Of a stretch of DNA of 64,000 bases, positions 29,455 to 38,187 are shown piece after piece; position 1 is the stretch's first letter, and each line of letters starts with the position of its first letter. The stretch spans positions 2,604,001 to 2,668,000 of the forward strand of contig NZ_AP022618.1 in NCBI RefSeq assembly GCF_010731615.1, given 5' to 3'. Made by a program: the position numbers and the translations under genes. The notes under the pieces were generated by a model. It saw only the letters and a program-made list of their open reading frames with translations, searched no databases and was not told the DNA's origin. The DNA comes from Mycolicibacterium insubricum (lineage in GTDB: Bacteria; Actinomycetota; Actinomycetes; Mycobacteriales; Mycobacteriaceae).

Positions 29455-30498
29455 CTACCTCGGCAACCCGGACGGCGCCGGGATCCGGTCGGCCGAAATA
29501 CGCTGCCGGAACACCCAATACGTCCACGCCTGATAGCAGAGCACCAGGGGTGTGACGACCGCCGCCGCCCACGTCATGATCTTGAGCGTGTACGGGTTCG
29601 ACGACGCGTTGTAGATCGTCAGGTTCCAGTCCTCGTTGAGGGTGGACGGCACCAGGTTCGGGTAGAGGTCGCCGAACAGCATGACGATGACCAGCACAAC
29701 CGTCGCCGTCGTCGCCAGGAATGCCCAGCCGTCGCGGTGGCCCTGATGCAGCAGCGACACCGCGGTCAGCAACGTCACCACCGCGGCACCGAATACCATC
29801 CAGGTCCAGGTCTTGCCGTGCGCCGACTCGGTCCACAGGCCGAACCCGCCGACGGTCACCACAGCGGGGATCGAGATCAGCCGGGCGGCCGCCAGTGCGT
29901 TGTCCCGCACCGAGCCGGTGGTCTTCAGCGCGATGAACGCGGCGCCGTGCAGCAGGAACAGTGCGCAGGTCGCCAGGCCGCCGAGCAGAGTGTAGGCGTT
30001 GATCACGTCGGTGAAGGCCAGGTCGTGTACCTGCTGGTCGGCGGCCACCGGCAGGCCCTGGACCAGGATGGCGAAGGCGGCACCCCAGAGGATGGCCGGC
30101 AGCCAGGAGCCCGCGGCGATGCCGAAGTCGGCCCAGCGGCGCCACTGCGGGTCGTCGATCTTGCCGCGCCACTCGATGGCCACCACCCGCAGGATCATGC
30201 CGAACAGGATGACCAGCAGCGGCAGGTACAGCGCGGAGAAGACGGTGGCGTACCAGCCCGGGAACGCGGCGAACATGGCGCCGCCGGCGGTGATCAGCCA
30301 GACCTCGTTGCCGTCCCACACCGGTCCGATGGTGTTCAGGACTGCGCGGCGGTGCTGTTCGGGATCCTCACCGGCGCGGCCGCCGAGCCGGCCCAGGGGT
30401 TCCATCAGCATGCCGACGCCGAAGTCGAAGCCCTCCAGGATGAAGAAGCCCAGGAAGAGCACGGTGACGATGATGAACCAGAGTTCTTGCAGTGCCAT
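29455..30498 (-). CDS. cydB: Cytochrome bd ubiquinol/menaquinol oxidase subunit II
   Basis: 347 residues, about nine membrane helices. N-terminal LWFIIVTVLFLGFFILEGFDFGVGML and GPVWDGNEVWLITAGGAMFAAFP are hallmark CydB segments. It supports the haem-bearing CydA and is required for the oxidase that reduces O2 with menaquinol in mycobacteria. It starts 14 nt after the cydA stop and ends 4 nt before the probable cydD start. Confidence 0.95.
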   Translation of the reverse strand: MALQELWFIIVTVLFLGFFILEGFDFGVGMLMEPLGRLGGRAGEDPEQHRRAVLNTIGPVWDGNEVWLITAGGAMFAAFPGWYATVFSALYLPLLVILFGMILRVVAIEWRGKIDDPQWRRWADFGIAAGSWLPAILWGAAFAILVQGLPVAADQQVHDLAFTDVINAYTLLGGLATCALFLLHGAAFIALKTTGSVRDNALAAARLISIPAVVTVGGFGLWTESAHGKTWTWMVFGAAVVTLLTAVSLLHQGHRDGWAFLATTATVVLVIVMLFGDLYPNLVPSTLNEDWNLTIYNASSNPYTLKIMTWAAAVVTPLVLCYQAWTYWVFRQRISADRIPAPSGLPR

Positions 30499-30512
30499 CG
30501 GTCAACTCCTTC

Positions 30513-32006
30513 CTAGTACGCGAACGACAGTGGGGCGACGTCGTCGTCGGCCGGTGGGGTCGGTGGCGCGGGTTCGCAGTCGTGTTCCTGCGGACCGGTG
30601 ACGATGTAGCGGCGCAGCAGATAGAACCAGAACACCGCCAGCACCGCGTAGATGGCGGTGAACGTCACCAGCGACACCCACACCATGGCGGCGGAATGGT
30701 TGGAGACGCCCTGGGCGACGGTCAGGTGGATGTCCGGGTCACCGGTCGGGTTGGGCGCCACCACCCAGGGCTGGCGGCCCATCTCGGTGAACACCCAGCC
30801 GGCAGAGCTCGCCAGGAACGGGGTGGGCAGGGTGATCAGCGCAAACTTGGACAGCCACGGCTGATCCGGGATCCGACGGCGCCGGGTCAGCCACAGCGTG
30901 GTCAGGGCGAACAGGACCGGGAACGCCATGAAGCCGATCATGGCCCGGAACGACCAATAGGTGACGAACAGATTCGGCCGGTAGTTGCCGGGTCCGTACT
31001 TGTCGACCGCGGCGTTCTGCAGGTCCTCGACGCCGTGCAGGGTCACCCCGGAGAACTTGCCCTCCGCCAAAAACGGCAGCACGAACGGCACCTCGATGGC
31101 CCGGGTGATGCTGTCGCAGTTGTTGTGGGTACCCACGGTCAGCACCGAGAACTTGGGGTCGGTTTCGGTGTGGCACAGCGATTCCGCCGACGCCATCTTC
31201 ATCGGCTGCTGAACGAACATCAGCTTGCCCTGTACATCGCCGGTGCCGATCAGCCCGACGGCCGCGACCAGCGCAATCCAGCAGCCGAGGACGGTTGCGG
31301 GCCGGAACATGGACCTCGCGTCGCGGGCCGCGGTGGCGTCGTCGTCGCTGCCGGCGGCGCGCTTGCCGCGGATCATCCACCAGGCGCTGACCGCGGCGAC
31401 GAAGGTGGCGGCGGTCAGCAGCGACGCCATCACGGCGTGCAGGAACGCCCAGATCGCGGTGTTGTTGGTGAACAGGTCGACGATGCTGTACAGCTCCGCG
31501 CGGCCTACTCCCGGAGCTCCGCCGTCGGGGTTGTAGCCGGCGCCGACCGGATGCTGCATGAAGGAGTTGGCGGCGATGATGAAGAACGCCGACGCGTTGA
31601 CGGCGAACGCGACGATCCAGATGCAGGCCAGGTGTACGGTGCGGGGGAGTCGGCTCCAGCCGAAGATCCACAGCCCGATGAAGGTGGATTCGAAAAAGAA
31701 GGCGACCAGGCCCTCCATCGCCAGCGGGGCGCCGAAGATGTCGCCGACGAACCGGGAGTACTCGCTCCAGTTCATGCCGAACTGGAACTCCTGGACGATG
31801 CCGGTGGCCACACCGATGGCGAAGTTGATCAGGAACAGCTTGCCGAAGAAGCGGGTCAGCCGGTACCACTCGGTGCGCCCGGTCACCACCCAGATGGTCT
31901 GCATGACCGCGATCAGCGGTGCGAGTCCGATGGTCAGCGGGACGAAGATGAAGTGGTAGACGGTGGTGATGCCGAACTGCCACCGCGAGACGTCCAGAGC
32001 GTTCAT
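30513..32006 (-). CDS. cydA: Cytochrome bd oxidase subunit I
   Basis: 497 residues. ALDVSRWQFGITTVYHFIFVPLTIGL contains the haem b595 axial His (about residue 20). Further segments: GIVQEFQFGMNWSEYSRFVGDIFGAPLAMEG, FFFESTFIGLWIFG and ANSFMQHPVG. The quinol-binding Q-loop appears to be the short type. First gene of cydABDC. ATG 32006 follows GGAAGG. A possible -10 (TACACT, 32044-32049 minus) leaves about a 30-nt leader. Confidence 0.95.
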   Translation of the reverse strand: MNALDVSRWQFGITTVYHFIFVPLTIGLAPLIAVMQTIWVVTGRTEWYRLTRFFGKLFLINFAIGVATGIVQEFQFGMNWSEYSRFVGDIFGAPLAMEGLVAFFFESTFIGLWIFGWSRLPRTVHLACIWIVAFAVNASAFFIIAANSFMQHPVGAGYNPDGGAPGVGRAELYSIVDLFTNNTAIWAFLHAVMASLLTAATFVAAVSAWWMIRGKRAAGSDDDATAARDARSMFRPATVLGCWIALVAAVGLIGTGDVQGKLMFVQQPMKMASAESLCHTETDPKFSVLTVGTHNNCDSITRAIEVPFVLPFLAEGKFSGVTLHGVEDLQNAAVDKYGPGNYRPNLFVTYWSFRAMIGFMAFPVLFALTTLWLTRRRRIPDQPWLSKFALITLPTPFLASSAGWVFTEMGRQPWVVAPNPTGDPDIHLTVAQGVSNHSAAMVWVSLVTFTAIYAVLAVFWFYLLRRYIVTGPQEHDCEPAPPTPPADDDVAPLSFAY

Positions 32007-32043
32007 GTGCGCCTTCCCGGAACCGATGATCTGACTACGACGC

Positions 32044-32056
32044 AGTGTAGTACTAC
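32044..32056 (-). promoter_or_regulatory. cydA promoter region with GTAGTACTAC palindrome
   Basis: A perfect 10-bp palindrome GTAGTACTAC (32047-32056) overlaps a TACACT hexamer (32044-32049) on the minus strand, upstream of cydA. It could be part of the promoter or an operator for the redox control usual for cyd genes. No CRP or other known box was recognised. Confidence 0.4.
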
Positions 32057-32128
32057 GCGCTGTGGGGCGAGAACCTGCGACTGTCAGTGTGCGGCAAACC
32101 GCGCGGCTCGGCCCTGGGAATCGAGGGC

Positions 32129-32166
32129 AAAAAAACAAGCCGCCGCCCACCGGAGTGGGCGACGGC
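32129..32166 (-). terminator. Intrinsic terminator of the hdeD-like gene
   Basis: On the minus strand a 12-bp stem (GCCGTCGCCCAC / GTGGGCGGCGGC, one mismatch) with a 4-nt loop is followed by TTGTTTTTTT. It begins about 20 nt after the stop of the HdeD-like gene. A classical rho-independent terminator, uncommon in mycobacteria. Confidence 0.85.
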
Positions 32167-32184
32167 CTGAGGGGTTCGTTGCGG

Positions 32185-32796
32185 TTAGACCGGGGACTTG
32201 CTGGCTTCCTTGCGCAGCGAGAGCGCGGCGCCGATCTCGAAGGCGCCGAGCACGATCAGCCACCAGCCGACGACCAGGGTGAGGAGTGCGATGGTGCCGA
32301 ACGGCGAGGCCAGCATGACCATGCCGGCCAGCACGGTGATGATGCCGAAGAAGATCGCCCAGCCGCGGCCCGGCATCGCCTTGTCGCTGACGGCGGTGCC
32401 GGTGGTGGCCACACCGCGGAAGATGAAGCCGATGCCGATCCAGATGGACAGCAGCATCACGGCGGTCAGGCCGCCGTCGCCGTCGGTGCGGGAGGTGAAG
32501 TCGAAGCTCCTCAGCGCCATGAAGCCCAGCACGATGCTGGCCGCGCCGCTGATGAACATCAACACCCGGCTACCGGCCCCGGCGTCCAGCGCGAATGCGA
32601 AGACGATCTGGGCGATACCGCTGATGAACAGGTAGATACCGAAGAGTAGGGCGACGACGAACACCGTCGTCCCCGGCCGGTACAGGATGAGGGCGCCGAG
32701 AATGATCGCCAGAAGACCGGAGATCAGCGAGGATTTCCACAGGGGGGCAACCAACGCGGGGACGATGGAGCCGCTGTTCTGGGTGCTTGTAGTCAT
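32185..32796 (-). CDS. HdeD family (DUF308) membrane protein
   Basis: 203 residues with six membrane helices in three similar hairpins: SSLISGLLAIILGALILY, VFVVALLFGIYLFISGIAQIVFAF, VLMFISGAASIVLGFMAL, VMLLSIWIGIGFIFRG, AIFFGIITVLAGMVMLAS and LLTLVVGWWLIVLGAFEIGAAL. This is the HdeD/DUF308 pattern, linked to acid stress in E. coli; the role here is unknown. ATG 32796 (MTTSTQNSG) is chosen because upstream residues are unlike the family. Its own terminator lies downstream. Confidence 0.88.
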   Translation of the reverse strand: MTTSTQNSGSIVPALVAPLWKSSLISGLLAIILGALILYRPGTTVFVVALLFGIYLFISGIAQIVFAFALDAGAGSRVLMFISGAASIVLGFMALRSFDFTSRTDGDGGLTAVMLLSIWIGIGFIFRGVATTGTAVSDKAMPGRGWAIFFGIITVLAGMVMLASPFGTIALLTLVVGWWLIVLGAFEIGAALSLRKEASKSPV

Positions 32797-32917
32797 CTGC
32801 GCATCTTGACACGCCCGGTTGACTTTCGAGTGACTAGGACCCGGATCGTTAGCCTCCGGTAACCAAAACCGCACCCGACCCGCAGCATTGGTGCACTATT
32901 CGCACGAGCGCACGCCA

Positions 32918-32923
32918 TAGGCT
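32918..32923 (+). promoter_or_regulatory. -10 element of the sensor kinase gene (leaderless)
   Basis: TAGGCT ends 7 nt before ATG 32931, placing the transcription start at or next to the start codon. Confidence 0.5.
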
Positions 32924-32930
32924 GAGGCAC

Positions 32931-34346
32931 ATGCCCGAACCGCCTGAACTGGTCGCGGGCGGCCCCGGCGTCACTCCGGCTCCGCCGGCACTCGCTGCGC
33001 TCGCACCAACTCCGCCTGTGCTCGCCGAACCGCCTGAACTGGTCGCGGGCGGCCCCGGCGTCACTCCGGCTCCGCCGGCACTCGCTGCGCTCGCACCAAC
33101 TCCGCCTGTGCTCGCCGAACCGCCTGAACTGGTCGCGGGCGGCCCCGGCGTCACTCCGGCTCCGCCGGCACTCGCTGCGCTCGCACCAACTCCGCCTGTG
33201 CTCGCCGAACCGCCCGGCGCCGCTCGGCTGCCGGATCCGACGACACCGCTGTGGCGCGCCGCGCAGGTGTTTCGGCTGCTCAGCTACATCTATGCGGGCG
33301 GGTTCCAGCTGGCCGTCAACCACGACTTCACCCGGCCCCGGTTGGGTTTGGCGCTCTTCGCGGTTTTGTCGGTGTGGACCGCGGCGTGTGCGCTGGCCTA
33401 TCTGCGCGGTTTCGGCCGGCGACCGGCCTGGGTGATCGCCGAACTGGTGGTCGCGATCCTTCTGCTGTTGTCGACGTGGGCGGTGGCTTCCCCGGAGTGG
33501 GTGGCGGCAAACCAGAGCTGGCCGACCACGCTGTGGCTGACCAACGCCACGGTGTCCGCGGCAATCCTGTGGGGGCCCGTGGGCGGGGTGCTGGTCGCCG
33601 TCGCGGTGATGGCCTGCTACGCAGTGGAAAAAGGCGGTGTCGACTACAACGTCGGGCACAGCGCCGGGGTGATCATCGAGCTCGCCGTCGGCCTGGCCGT
33701 CGGCCTCGCCGCCCGCACGGCCCGACGGGTACAGACCGAGCTGGACCGGGCAGCCCGGCTGACCGCGGCCGCCGAGGAACGGGAACGGCTGGCGCGGCAG
33801 ATGCACGACGGTGTCATCCAGGTGCTGGCCCTGGTGTCCCGCCGGGGACGGGAAATCGGCGGCCCGGCGGCCGAACTGGCGGATCTGGCCGCCGAGCAGG
33901 AACGCGCCCTGCGGCGCTTCATGACGACTGCCCCGGCCGAATCGCCGGCCACAGAACTGGATCTGTGCGCGCTGTTGAACCGCGCCGCCGGTGACGGTGT
34001 GGTGCTCAGCATGCCCGGGACCGAGGTGTTGCTGCCCGCGGAGGTGGCACGCGAGTTGTCCGCAGCCGTGCGCAACGCGCTGGACAACGTCGTCCGCCAC
34101 GCCGGGCCGGACGCCAAAGCGTATGTGCTGGTTGAGGATCTGGACACCGAGGTGACCGTGACGGTGCGCGACGACGGCGTCGGCATTCCCGCGGGTCGGC
34201 TCGAACAGGCCCGCGCCGAGGGCCGGATGGGGGTCGACAAGTCCATCGTCGGCCGGCTCGCGGCGCTGTCGGGAACCGCGACGCTGCACAGCGATGCCGA
34301 CGGGACCGAATGGGAACTGACCGTACCGAGGGAGCAACCATGGTGA
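32931..34346 (+). CDS. NarL-family sensor histidine kinase (MacS-like) with N-terminal 30-residue repeats
   Basis: 471 residues. Residues 2-94 are three identical 30-residue repeats rich in Pro, Ala and Val (unit PPELVAGGPGVT...PPVLAE), encoded by a 90-bp tandem repeat. Then come about five membrane helices, a HisKA_3 region with the phospho-acceptor in ERLARQMHDGVIQ (His292), and an HATPase domain (NALDNVVRHAG N-box, RDDGVGIP G1, GRMGVDKSIVGR). It overlaps the response regulator by 7 bp, forming a two-component pair. Resembles actinobacterial MacS-type kinases (DUF5931). The signal sensed is unknown. Confidence 0.88.
   Translation: MPEPPELVAGGPGVTPAPPALAALAPTPPVLAEPPELVAGGPGVTPAPPALAALAPTPPVLAEPPELVAGGPGVTPAPPALAALAPTPPVLAEPPGAARLPDPTTPLWRAAQVFRLLSYIYAGGFQLAVNHDFTRPRLGLALFAVLSVWTAACALAYLRGFGRRPAWVIAELVVAILLLLSTWAVASPEWVAANQSWPTTLWLTNATVSAAILWGPVGGVLVAVAVMACYAVEKGGVDYNVGHSAGVIIELAVGLAVGLAARTARRVQTELDRAARLTAAAEERERLARQMHDGVIQVLALVSRRGREIGGPAAELADLAAEQERALRRFMTTAPAESPATELDLCALLNRAAGDGVVLSMPGTEVLLPAEVARELSAAVRNALDNVVRHAGPDAKAYVLVEDLDTEVTVTVRDDGVGIPAGRLEQARAEGRMGVDKSIVGRLAALSGTATLHSDADGTEWELTVPREQPW
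32935..33214 (+). repeat. 90-bp in-frame tandem repeat, 3.1 copies
   Basis: Three identical 90-bp copies begin at 32935, 33025 and 33115, plus a 10-bp partial copy. The period is a multiple of 3, so copy number changes would alter the length of the kinase N-terminus without frameshift. Each unit contains CACTCGCTGCGCTCGC, similar to the dispersed intergenic repeats elsewhere in the window. Confidence 0.95.
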
Positions 34347-35002
34347 GCGATCCCCAGACCGAGACGACGGTGATGGTCGTCGACGACCACCCGATCTGGC
34401 GCGACGCGGTCGCCCGCGATCTGGCCGACGAAGGCTTTTCGGTGGTCGCCACCGCCGACGGGGTGGCGTCCGCGCGCCGACGCGCCGCGGTGGTGTTCCC
34501 CGATGTGGTGGTGATGGACATGCAGCTGTCCGACGGCGACGGCGTCAAGGCCACCGCTGAGGTGCTCGAGGTCTCCCCGAAGAGCCGGATCCTGGTGCTG
34601 TCGGCGTCCGGTGAGCGCGACGACGTGCTGCAGGCGGTAAAGGCCGGTGCCACCGGCTATCTGGTCAAGAGCGCATCGAAAACCGAACTGGCCGAAGCGG
34701 TTCGAGCCACCGCTGCCGGCCGCGCGGTGTTCACCCCCGGGCTGGCCGGCTTGATGCTGGGGGAGTACCGACGACTGTCGCGGCACGTGAAGGACGGTGG
34801 CCCCACGCTCTCCGAACGCGAAACCGAAGTGCTGCGCTACGTGGCAAAGGGACTGACCGCCAAGCAGATCGCCGCCAAGCTGACGCTGAGCCACCGGACC
34901 GTGGAAAACCACGTGCAGGCAACCTTTCGGAAACTGCAGGTGTCGAATCGGGTGGAAGCAACGCGGTACGCCATCGAGCACGGCCTGGACAAGCAACCGT
35001 AG
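34340..35002 (+). CDS. LuxR/NarL-family response regulator
   Basis: 220 residues. Receiver domain (VMVVDDHPIWRDAVARDL, phospho-acceptor Asp60 in VVVMDMQLSDGDG, conserved Lys in GYLVKSASK) and C-terminal LuxR helix-turn-helix (LSERETEVLRYVAKGLTAKQIA, then LSHRTVENHV). Partner of the upstream kinase. ATG 34340 overlaps its end by 7 bp; a GTG at 34343 is an alternative. Targets are unknown; the DUF2339 gene 35 nt downstream may be in the same transcript. Confidence 0.92.
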   Translation: MVSDPQTETTVMVVDDHPIWRDAVARDLADEGFSVVATADGVASARRRAAVVFPDVVVMDMQLSDGDGVKATAEVLEVSPKSRILVLSASGERDDVLQAVKAGATGYLVKSASKTELAEAVRATAAGRAVFTPGLAGLMLGEYRRLSRHVKDGGPTLSERETEVLRYVAKGLTAKQIAAKLTLSHRTVENHVQATFRKLQVSNRVEATRYAIEHGLDKQP

Positions 35003-35036
35003 GACTACCTAGAAGCCCTCGGGCGAGGATGGATAA

Positions 35037-37100
35037 ATGGACGAAAATCCGCACGCCGTACTGACCCAGCTGTCCGAGGACTTCACCGCGATGTCGGCGC
35101 AGATGGCGACCATGGCCGGACGCCTGAGCACCCTCGATCGGCTGCTTGCCGATGCGGCGCTGGACCCCGGTGCCGCCGAATCTGCCGCAGCGCCGGCGCC
35201 GGAACCGGCCGCAGATCAGGCGCCGGAGCCGACCCCGCCGTCCCAACGGGCCGCGGCGGCGTTCGTCGCACCGGACGGCCCGGCGCGCGAGGTCCCGTCG
35301 TACGCCGCGGCGCCGCAGCCGATGTACGCACCGCAGTACGTGCCGTCGGCCCCGCCGCAGTGGTACCCCAACTCCGCGGCCTATTACCCCGGTGTCTATC
35401 CCGGTCCGCCGCAGTACCCCGCTGCGCCGCAGTACCCGGCGGCCGGTCCGGCACCCGCAATGCCGATCCCGGTCCGGGTGCCGCCGCAGAATCTCGTACC
35501 GCCGCAGTACCGGATGCCGCCGCAAACCCCGGCCACCGCGCCCAAGGGGGAATCGGGCACCGGCTGGATCGGCAAGCTGCTCGCCGTGGCCGGCGTCGCG
35601 GTGACCCTGGTCGGCGTGGTGCTGCTGCTGGTGCTGGCCGCCCAGGCAGGCATCCTGCGCCCGGAGATCCGGGTGGCCGGCGGCGTCGCACTCGCCGCCG
35701 GCCTGGTCGGCACCGGGTGGTGGCTGATCCGGCGTCCCGGTGGCCGTATCGGTGCCGTCGCACTCGCCGCGACCGGTATCGCCGCCGGATATCTCGACGT
35801 CGTCGCGACGGTTGCCATCTACCACTGGCTTCCGCCGGTGGCCGGTCTCGTCGCCGCGTTCGTTGTGACCGGCGCCGGACTCGTGCTGGCCCGACTCTGG
35901 GACTCCGAGGCCCTGAGCCTGCTGGTCCTCATTCCGCTGGCACTGTTGGCCCCGGTGGTCACCGACGGATTCGGGTTGCTGCTGGTCACCTTCTTGCTGA
36001 TGGCCTCGGCCGCCACCCTGCTGGTGCAACTGGGCAAGGATTGGAACTGGCTGTTCGTCACCCGCACCGCGATCGTCGCCATCCCGACGCTGGTGGCCCT
36101 GGTCGCCGCGTCCTGGAACGCAAACCACGACGGTTCCGCGTTGGGCCTGGCGGCCGGCATCGGTGCGGTGCTGGCCATCGCCGGGGCGCTGGTGGTTCTG
36201 AGTAGCACCAGCCAGCGGCTGCTGATCGCCCTGTGCGGCGTCCTGGGCGTGCTGCCCGTGCTGGCGTCCCCGATCGCCGCCGACCGGATGGTCACCGTCC
36301 CGACGCTGACTGTGATCGCCGCGGCGCTGCTCGGGATCGTTCTTATTGCCCGCCGGTTGCCCGGCGTGGACGGGATCGTCGCGCAGATCTGGGCGGGGCT
36401 GTCCGCCGGAACCGCGCTGGTCGCGGCGGTGGTGGCGTTCAGCGGCCCGGTGCGGGCGGCGACGCTGCTGGTGCTGGCCCTGACGGTGGCGATCGCCGGG
36501 CGCAGCAGTGCCCTGGCCCGGTGGATCTCGGCGACCTTCACGACGGTCGGCGGGATGTTGTACCTGGTGGCCGCACCCCCGACACACCTGTTCACCGGCA
36601 CCGCTGTACCCGTGGGATCGGCGGCCGCGACGCTGGGGTGCAGCGTGCTGCTCGTCGCGGTGACCGTGGTACTGCTGCGCACCGCGCCGCGCGGCGGCGA
36701 CCTCGACGAGACCGTCTTCGGCTTGCTGCTCAGCGTGGCAGCGGTGGTGGTGCTCTATGCGACCACCATGTTCATGGTCACCGCGGGCGTGCTGATCGGT
36801 GGCGTCGACGGCGGGTTCCTCGGCGGGCAGATGGCCGCGACGATCTGCTGGGTACTGATGGCCGCGGCCCTGTTCGCGCTTGCGCTGCGCACCCGGCAGG
36901 GCACCCGGACCGCGCTGATCGCCGGCGGATTGACGCTGACCGCCGCGGCGATGGCCAAGCTGTTCCTGTTCGACCTGGGCACCCTCAGCGGCATCTTCCG
37001 GGTCGCGGTGTTCATCGTCGCGGGACTGCTGCTGCTGGCCATGGGTGCCGGCTACGCGCGCAGCCTGGCCCGCCAGGACGCCGCACGCCCGCAGCCGTGA
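35037..37100 (+). CDS. DUF2339 multi-pass membrane protein
   Basis: 687 residues. Short N-terminal helix (VLTQLSEDFTAMSAQMATMAGRLSTLD), then a disordered Pro/Ala/Tyr-rich linker (about 40-165) with repeated YPAAPQYPA-like units, then roughly 18-20 hydrophobic helices to the C-terminus. This is the DUF2339 'predicted membrane protein' pattern. Its function is not known. It follows the two-component pair closely. Confidence 0.82.
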   Translation: MDENPHAVLTQLSEDFTAMSAQMATMAGRLSTLDRLLADAALDPGAAESAAAPAPEPAADQAPEPTPPSQRAAAAFVAPDGPAREVPSYAAAPQPMYAPQYVPSAPPQWYPNSAAYYPGVYPGPPQYPAAPQYPAAGPAPAMPIPVRVPPQNLVPPQYRMPPQTPATAPKGESGTGWIGKLLAVAGVAVTLVGVVLLLVLAAQAGILRPEIRVAGGVALAAGLVGTGWWLIRRPGGRIGAVALAATGIAAGYLDVVATVAIYHWLPPVAGLVAAFVVTGAGLVLARLWDSEALSLLVLIPLALLAPVVTDGFGLLLVTFLLMASAATLLVQLGKDWNWLFVTRTAIVAIPTLVALVAASWNANHDGSALGLAAGIGAVLAIAGALVVLSSTSQRLLIALCGVLGVLPVLASPIAADRMVTVPTLTVIAAALLGIVLIARRLPGVDGIVAQIWAGLSAGTALVAAVVAFSGPVRAATLLVLALTVAIAGRSSALARWISATFTTVGGMLYLVAAPPTHLFTGTAVPVGSAAATLGCSVLLVAVTVVLLRTAPRGGDLDETVFGLLLSVAAVVVLYATTMFMVTAGVLIGGVDGGFLGGQMAATICWVLMAAALFALALRTRQGTRTALIAGGLTLTAAAMAKLFLFDLGTLSGIFRVAVFIVAGLLLLAMGAGYARSLARQDAARPQP

Positions 37101-37170
37101 ACGCGCGACCCAGGGAGACGGATTCGCGAGGTAATACTGCAGTGTGTTCCCGGTCAATTACCATGATCGG

Positions 37171-37710
37171 GTGGCGCAACCAGTAGATCTTCTGCACCAT
37201 CCCGTCGTGACCGCTGCTATCGGTACCGGCGCGTACGCCTGGGATGGAGCTTCCCTTGCGTACCGGCTGGCGACCAGGGTGCCGGTTTTCGGCTCTCAAC
37301 TGGAGAGCAGCACCAATGCCCTGTCGCGCCGGGGTGAGGACGCCGTGGCGTCGGGCATTAGCTCGATCCGTCCGCTGGCCACCGCGATCGCCATTCAGGT
37401 GGTCCAGCAGACGCTCGCGGAGATGGATCTGACCAAGATGGTCCGCGACCAGGTCGACATCAATGCTCTGGTCAACACCATCAACATCGACGCGATCATC
37501 GACCGGATCGACCTGATCGGGCTGGCGAACTCGGTCATCGACGGCGTTGACCTGCCGAAAATCATCCGCGACTCGACCATGTCGGTGACCACCGGCGCCA
37601 TCGGCAACGTGCGGGCCACCGGCGAGCGGGCGGATGCCATGGTGTCCGGGATCGTCAACCGCGTCCTCGGCCGCAGCGATTCCTCCGAGCCCGCCGAAGT
37701 CGCCGATTGA
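37171..37710 (+). CDS. Conserved protein with V/I-D-L/I repeats
   Basis: 179 residues; no catalytic motif seen. Residues about 85-150 contain repeats of roughly ten residues with the pattern (V/I)D(L/I)xx(L/I)(V/I/A): VDINALVN, NIDAIIDR, IDLIGLANS, VDLPKIIRD. Similar repeats occur in actinobacterial proteins linked to RDD domains, and an RDD protein is encoded directly downstream. GTG 37171 lies 6 nt after TACCAT (37159-37164), fitting a leaderless start. A GTG at 37144 is an alternative. Its stop overlaps the next ATG by 1 bp. Confidence 0.72.
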   Translation: MAQPVDLLHHPVVTAAIGTGAYAWDGASLAYRLATRVPVFGSQLESSTNALSRRGEDAVASGISSIRPLATAIAIQVVQQTLAEMDLTKMVRDQVDINALVNTINIDAIIDRIDLIGLANSVIDGVDLPKIIRDSTMSVTTGAIGNVRATGERADAMVSGIVNRVLGRSDSSEPAEVAD

Positions 37711-38147
37711 TGACGGCCGCGCAGTCCGGCACCATCCGGACGGCAGGCATCGTGAGCCGGTTGGCTGCGGCCGCTATCGACGTGATCCTCGTCGGGGTGC
37801 TGCTTTCCGCACTGTATGTGGCCTGGGTGTTTCTGCGTCTGGGCTTCTCACCGTGGGAGTTTCGGTTCCCGGCGCCGTCGGTGGTCTTCTCCACCCTCGG
37901 GTTCCTCGGCGTGGCGCTGCTCTACCTCGCCTGCCTCTGGGGGCTGTCGGGCCGGACAGTGGGCGCGGCGCTGATGGGGGTGAAGGTCGTCGCGGCCGAC
38001 GGGTCCCGGCTCAAACCGCTGCCGGCGTTGCTGCGCGCGGTGGCGTGCGTGATCTTACCGGTCGGGTTGGTCTGGGTGGCCGTCGATGCCGATCGGCGAT
38101 CGGCCCAGGACCTGCTACTGCGCACCCGGGTGGTGTACGCGGACTGA
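37710..38147 (+). CDS. RDD family membrane protein
   Basis: 145 residues. RLAAAAIDVILVGVLLSALYVAW matches the first RDD helix (R...D...). The second and third helices are VVFSTLGFLGVALLYLACLWG and ALLRAVACVILPVGLVWVAVD, and DRRSAQDLLLRTRVVY is the family's C-terminal signature (D-R-x-x-x-x-D). Function unknown; some RDD proteins are ion exchangers. Coupled to the VDL-repeat protein (TGATG overlap). Confidence 0.85.
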   Translation: MTAAQSGTIRTAGIVSRLAAAAIDVILVGVLLSALYVAWVFLRLGFSPWEFRFPAPSVVFSTLGFLGVALLYLACLWGLSGRTVGAALMGVKVVAADGSRLKPLPALLRAVACVILPVGLVWVAVDADRRSAQDLLLRTRVVYAD

Positions 38148-38187
38148 CAGAGGCGGCCGGATCGACGAGCGACGGGAGTGCCCCGCG

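Noticed and set aside
32793..34337. 514-codon minus-strand frame opposite the sensor kinase
   Set aside because: Antisense shadow: composition is His/Arg/Gly-rich, no family, and it covers the tandem repeat in reverse. The plus strand carries clear kinase motifs.
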